From contig NZ_QOLB01000130.1 of the NCBI RefSeq assembly GCF_003333265.1, positions 1 through 64,000 of the forward strand: a stretch of DNA of 64,000 nucleotides, given 5' to 3'. The DNA is from Candidatus Halocynthiibacter alkanivorans. GTDB taxonomy: Bacteria > Pseudomonadota > Alphaproteobacteria > Rhodobacterales > Rhodobacteraceae. Made by a program: the position numbers and the translations under genes. Of the stretch, positions 17,734 through 26,808 are shown piece after piece; within the stretch, counting starts at the first letter, position 1, and each line of letters opens with the position of its first letter. The notes under the pieces are model-generated. The model saw only the letters and a list, made by a program, of their open reading frames with translations. It ran no database searches and had not been told where the DNA came from.

Positions 17734-19155
17734 CTAACCGCTCCAGGGCGCAAATCCAAACATCATGTAATCCCGCTGATAGGCCGCTTTGACGGCGGCC
17801 TCGACGCTGTCATCCCAAACCTGCTCCAGCGCAAAGGGGCTGTCGGCGGCCACCGGTGCCATATCCGGCGCACTGAGGCCCATCTTTGCACTCAGATGGG
17901 TCAGATCCGCCGCGAGTTCATCTTCGCGGATCAGCAGGTCTGGTTGCATAAAACCGCCAAAGCCCTGCACGCAGGCTGCCTGCGTCGCCCAGGCCGGATC
18001 CACCCGCAGGCTGGTCTGGCCGGACAAGTTGCCTTTGACCCAGGCCGCAAACTGCAGAAATGCCGCGCGATGCTGCTCAATTGTGTACGCCGCACCCGGC
18101 ACGCCCTTGGGCAGGGCAATATTGTATTTTTGCCGCAACATCTTGCGGATATCATCAAAACAATCGTCGCCCGGGTTCAGAATGTGCCGGCAAAACACTG
18201 CATGCAGCCGGGCCACCGGGTGGCGCAGAACGGTGAAACTGCGGTGCCCGGGGTGTCTCCGTTTCCACTGACGCAGCGTTTTCTGATTGAACCCGCTGAG
18301 CAGACCGCCGCCGACGGCCTCCAGCCACGCGGCAATCCGGTCGTCCGCCGCCCCTTTGAGCGGCAGGTACAACAGCCCGGCCTCGCGGCAAGCCAGCATC
18401 TGCGGCACCGCCGGCCCCCGCCGGGGTTCAAAATTGGGCGTGCGCCCCAGATCAAAATGATCGAAGTCCCCCAACTGGCCCATCATTTCGTCAAAATTCT
18501 GCACCTTGTCCCGCAGCGAGGACGGGTTCTGTACTTTGGTTTTGGTCGTGGGACGCTCTTTTTTATGCGCGACACCAAGAAAACGCGCCAGACCATCCAG
18601 CACTTCCAGATCCCGGATGTCTTCATAGTCCAGGTAAAACGCGGTCTGACCGCTGCGTTGCAGGATCCGGAGAATATCCAGCTGCCGGGCCTGCAACTGT
18701 GCCAGCAACCTTTCAAACTCGCCCTTGTCAAAGATGATCCTGGCGGACCGCGCATCTTTCATATCGCCCAGCCGCCACTGCCCGGTCTGCGTGGCAATTT
18801 TATGGGACACATAACTTTCAAGAGGATTGCGGGTCAGGATGATTTTGCCGCAACGCGCATTGCCGAGGATTTCTTCATACATCCGGGGCTCGTGGTCACG
18901 GAAATACCGGAACCCCGCCAAGCCGTCTGTCTTGTCGCGAACCGCCGCCAGCAGGGTCATCGGATCGTGATCCCGCGCCTCGCGCGTCACACCACACAGC
19001 GCATCCAGTTTTGGCCTGCCAATAAACGCGGGGTTATAGGCCTCCCCAAGACAGGACAGCCCCGGATAATCATTGAGACTTTCTTCCAGAAAGTTTGACC
19101 CGGTGCGCATCTCTGCCAGAACGACAAAATAATCAAAGTTATTGGACATAATCAC
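17734..19155 (-). CDS. Tandem sulfotransferase-family protein (NodH-like plus degenerate second module)
   Basis: Sulfotransferases move sulfate from PAPS to a sugar or other acceptor. The first module (about 1-235) has a NodH/Stf0-like PAPS loop EMRTGSNF at 15-22 and a 3'-phosphate-binding segment LTRNPLESYVS at 107-117. The second module (about 245-473) resembles a sulfotransferase again (TVLRHPVARLH at 308-318, terminal YQRDYMMFGF), but its first loop reads LPLKGAADDRI at 264-274 instead of the usual PK-G-[TS] pattern, so PAPS binding there is doubtful. The GTG start overlaps the stop of the upstream glycosyltransferase by four bases (ATG at 19149 is an alternative). The neighbours make a surface glycan the likely acceptor. 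Confidence 0.78.
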   Translation of the reverse strand: MIMSNNFDYFVVLAEMRTGSNFLEESLNDYPGLSCLGEAYNPAFIGRPKLDALCGVTREARDHDPMTLLAAVRDKTDGLAGFRYFRDHEPRMYEEILGNARCGKIILTRNPLESYVSHKIATQTGQWRLGDMKDARSARIIFDKGEFERLLAQLQARQLDILRILQRSGQTAFYLDYEDIRDLEVLDGLARFLGVAHKKERPTTKTKVQNPSSLRDKVQNFDEMMGQLGDFDHFDLGRTPNFEPRRGPAVPQMLACREAGLLYLPLKGAADDRIAAWLEAVGGGLLSGFNQKTLRQWKRRHPGHRSFTVLRHPVARLHAVFCRHILNPGDDCFDDIRKMLRQKYNIALPKGVPGAAYTIEQHRAAFLQFAAWVKGNLSGQTSLRVDPAWATQAACVQGFGGFMQPDLLIREDELAADLTHLSAKMGLSAPDMAPVAADSPFALEQVWDDSVEAAVKAAYQRDYMMFGFAPWSG

Positions 19156-20852
19156 GATTTCACAACATAGGCCCGCCGGCGTAATTGCCGCGGTTCAAAC
19201 GCTTCGCCAGTCATCGGGTAGTCGCCGACGGAATAGGGATGCATGCCCTGGTTCTTAAGGTTTTGCAAAAACCGGCCGAATCCGTTCAGATCCACCATTT
19301 TTGGCGCTTCACTGATGCGCTGCGTTGCCCTTGGGCCGATTTCATCCAGCACCGATTGCAACGGCTCCATCGGAGATTCAATAAAATCTGCCATCGACCA
19401 GACCCGGACCCGCGCTCTGGCATGGGGCGATTGCAGCGCCTGCATATGATCGTTTTCAATCCGCTGCAGCCGCGCGGCCTCTTTGCGGATCTGGTCAAAA
19501 TTTCCCTTTGAGCGGAACAGCGCCAGCGCCCAGGTGCCGGTGATCACCGATATCTGCGCATTCGGGTCCTCTGCCATCAGCCAGGTCACCTCCTGATTGT
19601 CCCGCGGGCTGAACTGAAAACACTGGCGTTCGCCGCGGGTGTTCCAGATCAGACTGGTCAGAAAAGCCTTCGCATTATAGTCGCGAATGTCGCCTGAATG
19701 ACTCAGCGCCCCGGTGAACACAGCGCCCCCGCCGTGGAACTGAACATCCCCGGGCGCAAACAGATGGCCATGCACACGCGCATTGACCACCTGGGACAAC
19801 CAAAGGTCAAAGTTTTCAAACAGATCACTGAAGCCTTCAAATACCGAATATGGCGCACAAGTTTTGACCTGTTCATGCCCCCACCTGGGAAACCGGCTTT
19901 GCATATAAAGCCCGGGCCGTCCCTTGGTGCGCCGCTCGACCGCCTTGGAAAAAATGCGGTCAATTTTGCCAGGATTTGGTTCGGCGTCATGCATCAGCGT
20001 CTGACCGGGGGCCAGAAAGCTGTCATAGAGCCGATGCGCATGGGGCCAGATTTTGCGCGCCACAAAACAATCTGAACGCCGCAACAGCTGCAGGTGATCG
20101 TCATAAAAGACATGCGGTTTGCCCTCAAAATCAAATTTTGACAGCGTCAGAGAGCGGCTTTCGATATGGTCCGAATACAGCCGGACCAGGGTCTGATAAT
20201 AACTTTCATCCGGAATCCAGACCCGCGAAAAATAGCGGTCATAGATCTCACGGTCCGGATCCTCGAGGATCGCCGTCAGAGTCTGACGGGTCAGGCACCA
20301 CCACTGAGATCCCAGATGCGGCACCAGACCTTCGGGCATACGGCGTTTGATCCGCAACTTGCGCTGCAGCGCCACATAGGCGTCAAACGCGCGCCGGTGC
20401 CGCTTCCAGGACAGCGGAAAACGCAAGGTGAACCGTTCTGCATCCAGGCCGCCAGTGGTCCAGGGCACATCTTCAATGGTTGCCGATTCGATAAAATCAG
20501 TGCGCGGCCGTCCACTCAGATAGTCGATCAGCTCAGACACCGGTCGCAGCGGCAGGCAGGACCCGGAAGCAAGATAGACATGCTGCACTTGCGCAAACCG
20601 CGCCAGCATCAGGGCCGACGCTGTCTGTGATGCCGCGACCAGGGACCAGGTGCCCCACTCGCACCGGTGCCGCTCACTGAACAGAATATCCGGCAGATCG
20701 TCCAGAGCAGCGACAAAGGATGCATAACCAGAGCGCGAGACCCGCTTGTCCACATGGATCACCACCGGGCAACCACTGTCGGACCAGTGCCGCGCTACCT
20801 GCGCCGCCCGCTCCAGCGCGGTATGCACCAGCATGACTACTCCAACACTCAT
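19152..20852 (-). CDS. Beta-1,6-N-acetylglucosaminyltransferase-like protein with DUF5928-type C-terminus
   Basis: The N-terminal part (about 1-260) looks like a GT14 core-2/I-branching GlcNAc transferase: VGVVMLVHTALERAAQVARH, a VIHVDKRV segment, a VYLASGSCLPLRP segment and a WWCLTRQT segment match that family. The C-terminal half (about 280-566) resembles the DUF5928 region found mainly in Rhodobacterales. The total of 566 residues fits that two-part family. No signal peptide or membrane segment is evident, so it is probably cytoplasmic. The gene is translationally coupled to the downstream sulfotransferase, suggesting sequential glycosylation and sulfation of one product. The exact sugar and acceptor are unknown. 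Confidence 0.82.
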   Translation of the reverse strand: MSVGVVMLVHTALERAAQVARHWSDSGCPVVIHVDKRVSRSGYASFVAALDDLPDILFSERHRCEWGTWSLVAASQTASALMLARFAQVQHVYLASGSCLPLRPVSELIDYLSGRPRTDFIESATIEDVPWTTGGLDAERFTLRFPLSWKRHRRAFDAYVALQRKLRIKRRMPEGLVPHLGSQWWCLTRQTLTAILEDPDREIYDRYFSRVWIPDESYYQTLVRLYSDHIESRSLTLSKFDFEGKPHVFYDDHLQLLRRSDCFVARKIWPHAHRLYDSFLAPGQTLMHDAEPNPGKIDRIFSKAVERRTKGRPGLYMQSRFPRWGHEQVKTCAPYSVFEGFSDLFENFDLWLSQVVNARVHGHLFAPGDVQFHGGGAVFTGALSHSGDIRDYNAKAFLTSLIWNTRGERQCFQFSPRDNQEVTWLMAEDPNAQISVITGTWALALFRSKGNFDQIRKEAARLQRIENDHMQALQSPHARARVRVWSMADFIESPMEPLQSVLDEIGPRATQRISEAPKMVDLNGFGRFLQNLKNQGMHPYSVGDYPMTGEAFEPRQLRRRAYVVKS

Positions 20853-20861
20853 ATCCGCCCC

Positions 20862-21884
20862 TCAGGCCCAGTTGCCCTTGGACATCAGCCCAAGAATTTC
20901 CAGCTGACGCCAGTTGATGTATTTTTCCGACCATTTGCACCACAGGTCCGGGCTGTGCTGCAATACATCGTGATAGGCGACATATTCTTCGCTGTTGCCA
21001 AAATGCTGGCGGCGCTGCATTTCCTCCCGGGTCTTTTCACCAATGGTGTGCAGGAATTTGGTGTGCAGCAAAACGCCCGAGGCTTTTTCACCACCCCACT
21101 GGTCATAGACCTGGTTCAGCTCGCGCGGCAGCAGCGCATGGGTAGAACTGACATAGGCGTAGCGCCGGTTCCATTTCACCAGCGGTGTTTTGTTCAGTGA
21201 AGGGGCGCGGCGCGGCTGGTCGGGGAAAAATTTGCGCGCCCGCACGCCGCCCTGAATCCACAGGTTGTGCAGCTCCGGATGGCGCTCCATCATATAGTTG
21301 CCGCTGTCAAACCAGGACAGGATTTCAAACGGATCCTGGCCGGGCTCACAGGTCTGCGCGTCCAGCGGGCCTTTGGGATACATGTCGAGCATCAGGGTGC
21401 CAAAACTGCGGATCGAGGAATCGTCCAGCCAGTCGGTCAGCGCCCGCAAAGAGCGGGTATCACAGAACGGATAGACCAGAATTTCATCCGCATCGACCGT
21501 CAGGCACCAGTGGTTATGGCCATATTTAATCTGCAGCCAGGTCAGCCAGTCCACACCAAAACGCGACAGCTTGTAACTTTCGGGCGTGGTCCACAGCGAC
21601 ACATCCGGCTGTTCGCGCAGATATTCTGCAGTGCCGTCATCACTTTCATTGTCGACAAACAGGAAATGGTTGACCCCCAGAGCACGGTAATACTCAAGGA
21701 AATACGGCAGACGGACCATTTCGTTGCGCACGGTAGAAAAGGCGAGAATGGAGTCCGCTTTGATCCGGGAAGTGCGGTTTTCAACCGGATGTAATTGCCG
21801 GCGTTTGCGAAACGAGCGAAACAACAACCGGCGCCGTTTCATGCGCAGCCGCCCGGCGATGCGGAGCGATTTGGCGATCCCCAT
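20862..21884 (-). CDS. Glycosyltransferase family 2-type protein
   Basis: A 340-residue GT-A-fold glycosyltransferase. The nucleotide-sugar region SILAFSTVRNEMVRLPYF (about 45-62) is followed by FVDNESDDGT (77-86) and the metal-binding DADE at 131-134. A strongly basic N-terminus (residues 8-30) may bind the membrane surface. It is the first gene of a three-gene minus-strand set with the GlcNAc transferase and the sulfotransferase, separated by only nine bases from the next. The donor and acceptor sugars cannot be predicted. Confidence 0.85.
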   Translation of the reverse strand: MGIAKSLRIAGRLRMKRRRLLFRSFRKRRQLHPVENRTSRIKADSILAFSTVRNEMVRLPYFLEYYRALGVNHFLFVDNESDDGTAEYLREQPDVSLWTTPESYKLSRFGVDWLTWLQIKYGHNHWCLTVDADEILVYPFCDTRSLRALTDWLDDSSIRSFGTLMLDMYPKGPLDAQTCEPGQDPFEILSWFDSGNYMMERHPELHNLWIQGGVRARKFFPDQPRRAPSLNKTPLVKWNRRYAYVSSTHALLPRELNQVYDQWGGEKASGVLLHTKFLHTIGEKTREEMQRRQHFGNSEEYVAYHDVLQHSPDLWCKWSEKYINWRQLEILGLMSKGNWA

Positions 21885-22172
21885 TGATCAAAAACCCCGG
21901 TAAAAAACAGGATCACCGCAGCCGGTCAACCGTGTACAAACGTAATAGAACCGCTGCATTTCCAAACCCTTGCTGACACCTGCGTTGACCGCTTACGACA
22001 TGGTCACGACCAACCTACACCTAATAAATTTCACGCACAATAACATGAAAAGATATCTATTGTTTCCCCGTTTCAGGAAGCTGAAACCGCCGCCCGACAG
22101 CGCCTGAAGACCAGGTCAGGGCCGGTGCCAGACATCTTGCAGCCCTGGATCAGTGCCACCACTCAAACGGTA

Positions 22173-23156
22173 TTATTTATCGTAGTGCCCATTCTGGTGC
22201 CATCTCCAGGCGTCGCCGATCATCACCCCCAGCGTTGAGCGTTCCGGCGTCCAGCCAAGTTCCGTCATGGCGCGCACACTGCCCGAAACCAGCTTGGTAC
22301 AGTCTCCGGCCCGGCGCGCGCCCTCAACAACCGGAACATCCCTGTTGGTCACCGCCCGGCTGTGATCAATCACTTCCCGAACGCTGAACCCTTCGCCGGA
22401 GCCGAGATTAAAGATCCGGTTGCCGCGCCCGTCCTGCAGCCATTTCAATCCCAGAATATGGGCGTCCACCAGATCACAGACATGCACATAATCGCGGATA
22501 CAGGTGCCGTCGGGCGTATCATAATCGGTGCCAAAAACTGTCAGCGCCGGACGTTTTCCCGCAATCGCATCCAGCATCAGCGGAATCAGATGGGTTTCCG
22601 GCTGATGATATTCACCAATCTCGCCACCAGGATCACTGCCCGCCACGTTGAAATAGCGAAAGATCACATGGGTCAGACCATGGCTGGCGCCAAAATTCCG
22701 CAGAATGTCCTCAATCGCCCGTTTAGACGCCCCGTAGGCGTTGATCGGCAACTGCGCGCTGTCTTCATCCAGCACCACATTGTCCTGATCACCATAGGTG
22801 GCACAGGTGGAAGAAAAGACAAAATTCTGACAGCCCGCCGCAACCGCTGCCTCAATCAGCGTCAGCGACCCCATCACATTGTGGCGCCAGTATTTCCCCG
22901 GGTCCTGCATCGATTCACCAACCTGGCTTAAGGCGGCAAAATGCATCACGGCGACAGGCTGGTATCTGGCGAAAACCGCGTCCAGAGCGGCGCGGTCGCT
23001 CAGGTCCCCCTGCTCAAACGGGCCGAACTTAACCGCGTCTGACCAGCCCGTGGACAGATTGTCAAAGGTAACCGGAATAAACCCAGCAGCTTGCAGGGCT
23101 TTACAGGCATGGGAGCCGATATAACCCGCCCCCCCGGTGACCAGAACATGCTGCAT
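22173..23156 (-). CDS. galE: UDP-glucose 4-epimerase
   Basis: Interconverts UDP-glucose and UDP-galactose (or the N-acetyl forms), supplying galactose units for surface polysaccharide. The 327-residue extended short-chain dehydrogenase has the NAD motif GGAGYIGS (8-15) and the catalytic YGASK (Y141, K145) with SSTCATYG at 115-122. It is 13 bases downstream of galU on the same strand, forming a UDP-hexose supply pair for the adjacent glycosyltransferases. Confidence 0.95.
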   Translation of the reverse strand: MQHVLVTGGAGYIGSHACKALQAAGFIPVTFDNLSTGWSDAVKFGPFEQGDLSDRAALDAVFARYQPVAVMHFAALSQVGESMQDPGKYWRHNVMGSLTLIEAAVAAGCQNFVFSSTCATYGDQDNVVLDEDSAQLPINAYGASKRAIEDILRNFGASHGLTHVIFRYFNVAGSDPGGEIGEYHQPETHLIPLMLDAIAGKRPALTVFGTDYDTPDGTCIRDYVHVCDLVDAHILGLKWLQDGRGNRIFNLGSGEGFSVREVIDHSRAVTNRDVPVVEGARRAGDCTKLVSGSVRAMTELGWTPERSTLGVMIGDAWRWHQNGHYDK

Positions 23157-23169
23157 CAGAAGCGCGCCC

Positions 23170-24063
23170 TCATTGCGCGGCCTTACGCTGCGCCATTATT
23201 TCATAAAGGTAAGCAGATAATTCGTCTTTCAGATCGTCGCGCGCCAGCGCAAATGCCACTGTTGCCTGCAAAAAACCTGCTTTGGAGCCGCAGTCAAAAC
23301 GTTTGCCGTTGAAGCGGAATCCATACACATCACGGCCCTTCTCGATCTCAAGCGCAATCGCGTCCGTCAGCTGAATTTCACCGCCGGCACCGCTTTTGAT
23401 CTGATTGAGATTCTGCATGATTTTTGGTGACAGAATATAGCGCCCGATGACCGCGAGGTTTGAAGGCGCCGTGCCCGGTGCTGGTTTTTCAACCATGCCT
23501 TTGACCGACACCAGCTGCCCGTGCCCCTCTTTCACATCCAGCACTCCATAAGAAGAGGCTTTGTCCGCCGGCACTTCCATCGCTGCCACCATAGAGCCAC
23601 CGGTTTCCGCATAGGCTTCAACCATTTGCTGCAGGCAGGGTTTTTCTGCGGCGATCACATCATCCGGCAGGATAACCGCAAAGGGCTCATTGCCCAACAG
23701 GCGCCGCGCGCACCAGACCGCATGTCCCAGGCCCAGCGCTTTGTGCTGACGCATATAGGCGATCGCGCCGCTTTCCATATTGGTGTTTTTAAGCAGTTCG
23801 AGCAATTCGTCCTTGCCCTTGCGGCGCAGCTCCTGCTCCAGCACCGGCGCATTGTCAAAATAGTCCTCAAGCGCGCCCTTGCCGCGCGAGGTCACAAAAA
23901 TGAACTCTTTGATCCCGGCGGCGCGCGCCTCGTCGATCGCGTATTGAATCAACGGCCGGTCCACCAGCGTCATGATTTCTTTCGGGATCGACTTTGTTGC
24001 CGGCAGAAACCGCGTACCCAGCCCGGCAACAGGAAAAATCGCTTTGGTTACTTTCCGTTTCAT
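23170..24063 (-). CDS. galU: UTP-glucose-1-phosphate uridylyltransferase
   Basis: Forms UDP-glucose from UTP and glucose-1-phosphate. The 297-residue product has the nucleotidyltransferase signature GLGTRFLPATKSIPKE at 14-29 and the usual length. It is the first gene of a galU-galE pair; a 189-base gap separates it from kdsB and should hold its promoter. In that gap the near-direct repeat AACGGTAAACC / AACGGTTACCG (24131-24155) is seen, of unknown meaning. Confidence 0.96.
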   Translation of the reverse strand: MKRKVTKAIFPVAGLGTRFLPATKSIPKEIMTLVDRPLIQYAIDEARAAGIKEFIFVTSRGKGALEDYFDNAPVLEQELRRKGKDELLELLKNTNMESGAIAYMRQHKALGLGHAVWCARRLLGNEPFAVILPDDVIAAEKPCLQQMVEAYAETGGSMVAAMEVPADKASSYGVLDVKEGHGQLVSVKGMVEKPAPGTAPSNLAVIGRYILSPKIMQNLNQIKSGAGGEIQLTDAIALEIEKGRDVYGFRFNGKRFDCGSKAGFLQATVAFALARDDLKDELSAYLYEIMAQRKAAQ

Positions 24064-24252
24064 TCCACTGTCTCACTCGTCAATAATTCTGCCCCGGAAT
24101 GCTCCGGCGATCAATAATTCAATTCGTATTAACGGTAAACCAAAACGGTTACCGCACTCACTCACAGACCAGGAATTCCTTGCAACTGGCGCAGATTTGC
24201 AACGGGGCCGCTTATTTGTCGCGCGCCCCGCCGCACCAGCCGCACCAGAAGA

Positions 24253-25053
24253 TTATTTCGCGCCCATTTCTGCCAGCATCGCTTCGATCCGGGGCACATC
24301 ACCTGGGTTGTTCAGCTCCCAGAACTGGCGCCCCCGTGCCTCGACCTCAACGCAGAGAACCGGACGTGCCTGTTCCAGAAACCGCAGCTGCTCCAGGCCT
24401 TCAAGCTTCTCCAGCGGACCTGCAGGCCACTTAGGATAGGCCGCAAGCGCCGAGGGCCGGTAAGCATAAACACCGACATGATGGAACACCGGCGTCTCAT
24501 CGCCATCAGCATATTCCTGCCCGGTGTAGGGGATCACCTCTTTGGAAAAATAGAGCCCGTTGTTGTCAGCCCCAAACACCGCCGTGGTGCCCCCGACACG
24601 ACCAGCGCGGCGATCGGCCAGAAAACTGTTCACCGCGCGCCCGTCACAACGCAGCACCGGGGTGGCAATATCGGCGGTTGGATGGGCCCGCAGTTCCCGC
24701 ACCAGATCCTCCACAAACCAATGTGGTGTCAGCGGCGCATCGCCCTGCAGATTGACCACGATGTCAAATCCACCACCCAGATTTTCCAGCGCCTCAGAAC
24801 AACGTTCAGTGCCATTGGCGCAGGTTTCAGAGGTCATCACCACGTCTGCGCCAAAAGCTTCGCAGGCCTCTTTGATACGCGCGTCATCGGTGGCGACAAC
24901 CACACGGTCAACCCCGGAGACCGACATCGCGGCTTCCCAACTGCGTCGGATCAGAGAGCGCGCTTCACCATCTGCACCCCGCAGCTCAACAAGGGGTTTG
25001 CCCGGATACCGGCTGGAGGCAAAACGGGCAGGGATCACAATAAGAACTGACAT
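24253..25053 (-). CDS. kdsB: 3-deoxy-manno-octulosonate cytidylyltransferase
   Basis: Activates Kdo to CMP-Kdo for lipopolysaccharide or capsule assembly. The 266-residue product starts SVLIVIPARFASSRYPGKPL and has the VNLQGDAPL segment (usually NxQGDEP). Its start overlaps the cysQ stop by one base, so the two are coupled. With kdsD elsewhere in the window, two steps of Kdo supply are present here. Confidence 0.94.
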   Translation of the reverse strand: MSVLIVIPARFASSRYPGKPLVELRGADGEARSLIRRSWEAAMSVSGVDRVVVATDDARIKEACEAFGADVVMTSETCANGTERCSEALENLGGGFDIVVNLQGDAPLTPHWFVEDLVRELRAHPTADIATPVLRCDGRAVNSFLADRRAGRVGGTTAVFGADNNGLYFSKEVIPYTGQEYADGDETPVFHHVGVYAYRPSALAAYPKWPAGPLEKLEGLEQLRFLEQARPVLCVEVEARGRQFWELNNPGDVPRIEAMLAEMGAK

Positions 25054-25862
25054 CAGGCTTTTTTCAACTCCACACCAGGGGCATAGGCAATAAAAAACGG
25101 ATTGGCATAGCTTTCTTTACCATAGGCAAGCGGGCTGTGATCATCAAAACGCACCACGTCACCACCGGCACCCAAAAGCACAGCATGCCCCGCAGCCGTG
25201 TCCCACTCCATGGTGCGGCCGACACGGGGATAGATATCCGCTTCGCCAGCGGCGATCAGACAGAATTTCAGCGACGAGCCCGCCGATTTGCTGTCCGCAA
25301 CCGCATATTTACCGATGTAATCGTCCGTCGCCTGATCGCGGTGGGATTTTGACGCCACCACCAGCAACGCCGCATTGTCCGGCGTCGACACCGACATTGG
25401 TGTCAGCTTGCCAACGCTGTCTTTGTCAAAGTCACCGGTCTCCTCAACCGACTGGCCACTGGCGTCGGTGAAAAACATCCGACCAATGGCCGGCGCATAG
25501 ACAATGCCCCGCACCGGCGTGCCGTTTTCAACATAAGCGATATTCACCGTGAATTCGCCGCGACGCTTGATGAACTCCTTGGTGCCATCCAGCGGATCAA
25601 CGATCAGGAAACTGTCAGCGCGCAAAGCGTGCGACTCCGCCTGCTCTTCCGTCACCAGCGTAACATCCGGGAATTCAGCCCTCAGACCGGCTGCGATAAT
25701 CGCGTCTGCGGCCTCATCGGCGGCGGTCACCGGGCTGTCATCTGATTTTGAGCGGACATCAAAATCATCTGAATTATAGACGTCCATAATTTTGTCACCG
25801 GCCTCAAGAGCAAGACGGCGCATGACGGGTGTAAGGCGGGAAAGATCCAAGATGAACTCCAT
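25053..25862 (-). CDS. cysQ: 3'(2'),5'-bisphosphate nucleotidase
   Basis: Inositol-monophosphatase-family enzyme that hydrolyses PAP, the by-product of PAPS-dependent sulfotransferases, to AMP. The metal-binding motif VDPLDGTKEF is present, with the family segment DDSPVTAADEAADAII and a C-terminal EWDTAAGHAVL. From ATG 25862 it has 269 residues; a GTG at 25880 is an alternative and neither start has a strong ribosome-binding site. It heads the cysQ-kdsB pair and lies near the sulfotransferase gene, which fits a PAP-recycling role. Confidence 0.92.
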   Translation of the reverse strand: MEFILDLSRLTPVMRRLALEAGDKIMDVYNSDDFDVRSKSDDSPVTAADEAADAIIAAGLRAEFPDVTLVTEEQAESHALRADSFLIVDPLDGTKEFIKRRGEFTVNIAYVENGTPVRGIVYAPAIGRMFFTDASGQSVEETGDFDKDSVGKLTPMSVSTPDNAALLVVASKSHRDQATDDYIGKYAVADSKSAGSSLKFCLIAAGEADIYPRVGRTMEWDTAAGHAVLLGAGGDVVRFDDHSPLAYGKESYANPFFIAYAPGVELKKA

Positions 25863-25985
25863 TCGCAGTGCCGGTGGCACATTCGTTGTAATACGGCTTG
25901 GCCCCCCTTATGATGTGACACTAAAGGAACGGCAAGATTTCCGTGGCATAATTTGCAAATCGCAACCGGCAGGACAGAATCAGGC

Positions 25986-26807
25986 ATGTTTGAACGCACT
26001 CACCGACGATCTTCCTTCGCTGCCTCCCTGTCGATTATCGGATTGATACACCTCAACACGGTGCGCCAGATCCGTAAAAATCATGGAAATCCGTTGCTTG
26101 GCCTCATGCTGAACATGATGAAAACCATTACGATGGTGCTGATATTCTACTTTATGTTTTCCATCCTCGGGCTGAAAAGCAGCGCCATCCGGGGTGACTT
26201 TCTGCTCTATATCATGTCAGGAATTTTTCTGTTCCTGACTCACAACAATGCCATGAGTTCTGTAATCGGATCCGAAGGGCCGACAGCCGCAATGATGAAA
26301 CACGCGCCAATGAATACGATCGTTTCGATCTCTTCTGCCGCCCTCAGCTCTTTGTACCTGCAGCTTCTGACAATGGTGCTGATCCTGTTCATCTATCATG
26401 TCGCTTTCAGCCCGGTGGTGATTGATGATCCCGTCGGCGCCTTTGCAATGGTCTTGCTGGCCTGGTTGTCCGGTGTAGCGGTGGGGCTGTTGTTTCTGGC
26501 GCTGAACCCCTGGGCACCAACGTTAACAGGCGTTTTTTCCACGATTTATGCCCGCGCAAATATGATCACCTCAGGAAAAATGTTTGTCGCCAATCAATTG
26601 CCGGCAAATTTGCTGGTGCTGTTTTCATGGAATCCGCTGTTTCACACCATCGACCAGGCCCGCGGCTTTGCATTTGTGAATTACACGCCACATAACAGCT
26701 CCGCGATGTATCCGGTCTATGTCTCTGCGGCGCTGATTATGGTTGGTCTGCTGGGCGAGTTTTACACACGGCAGCATGCATCGCTCAGCTGGCAAGCGGG
26801 CAAATAA
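25986..26807 (+). CDS. ABC-2-type polysaccharide export permease (KpsM-like)
   Basis: Membrane subunit of an ABC exporter of the ABC-2 type used for capsule or O-antigen export; 273 residues with about six hydrophobic segments. The FERTHRRSSFAASLSIIGLI N-terminus and the FSWNPLFHTIDQARGFAFVN segment are characteristic of capsule permeases. ATG 25986 is preferred over an upstream in-frame start at 25953. The expected partner ATPase (KpsT) is not adjacent, so the protein is an orphan here. It is divergent from cysQ and ends one base before the convergent alkB gene. Confidence 0.85.
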   Translation: MFERTHRRSSFAASLSIIGLIHLNTVRQIRKNHGNPLLGLMLNMMKTITMVLIFYFMFSILGLKSSAIRGDFLLYIMSGIFLFLTHNNAMSSVIGSEGPTAAMMKHAPMNTIVSISSAALSSLYLQLLTMVLILFIYHVAFSPVVIDDPVGAFAMVLLAWLSGVAVGLLFLALNPWAPTLTGVFSTIYARANMITSGKMFVANQLPANLLVLFSWNPLFHTIDQARGFAFVNYTPHNSSAMYPVYVSAALIMVGLLGEFYTRQHASLSWQAGK

Positions 26808-26808
26808 C

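Noticed and set aside
20273-20852. Possible separate genes in the GT14 and DUF5928-type halves
   Set aside because: The frame is continuous and the two-part protein is the known family architecture.
24124-24140. A near match to the CtrA motif (TTCA-N7-TTAA) upstream of galU
   Set aside because: One mismatch in the core and an AT-rich context make it weak.
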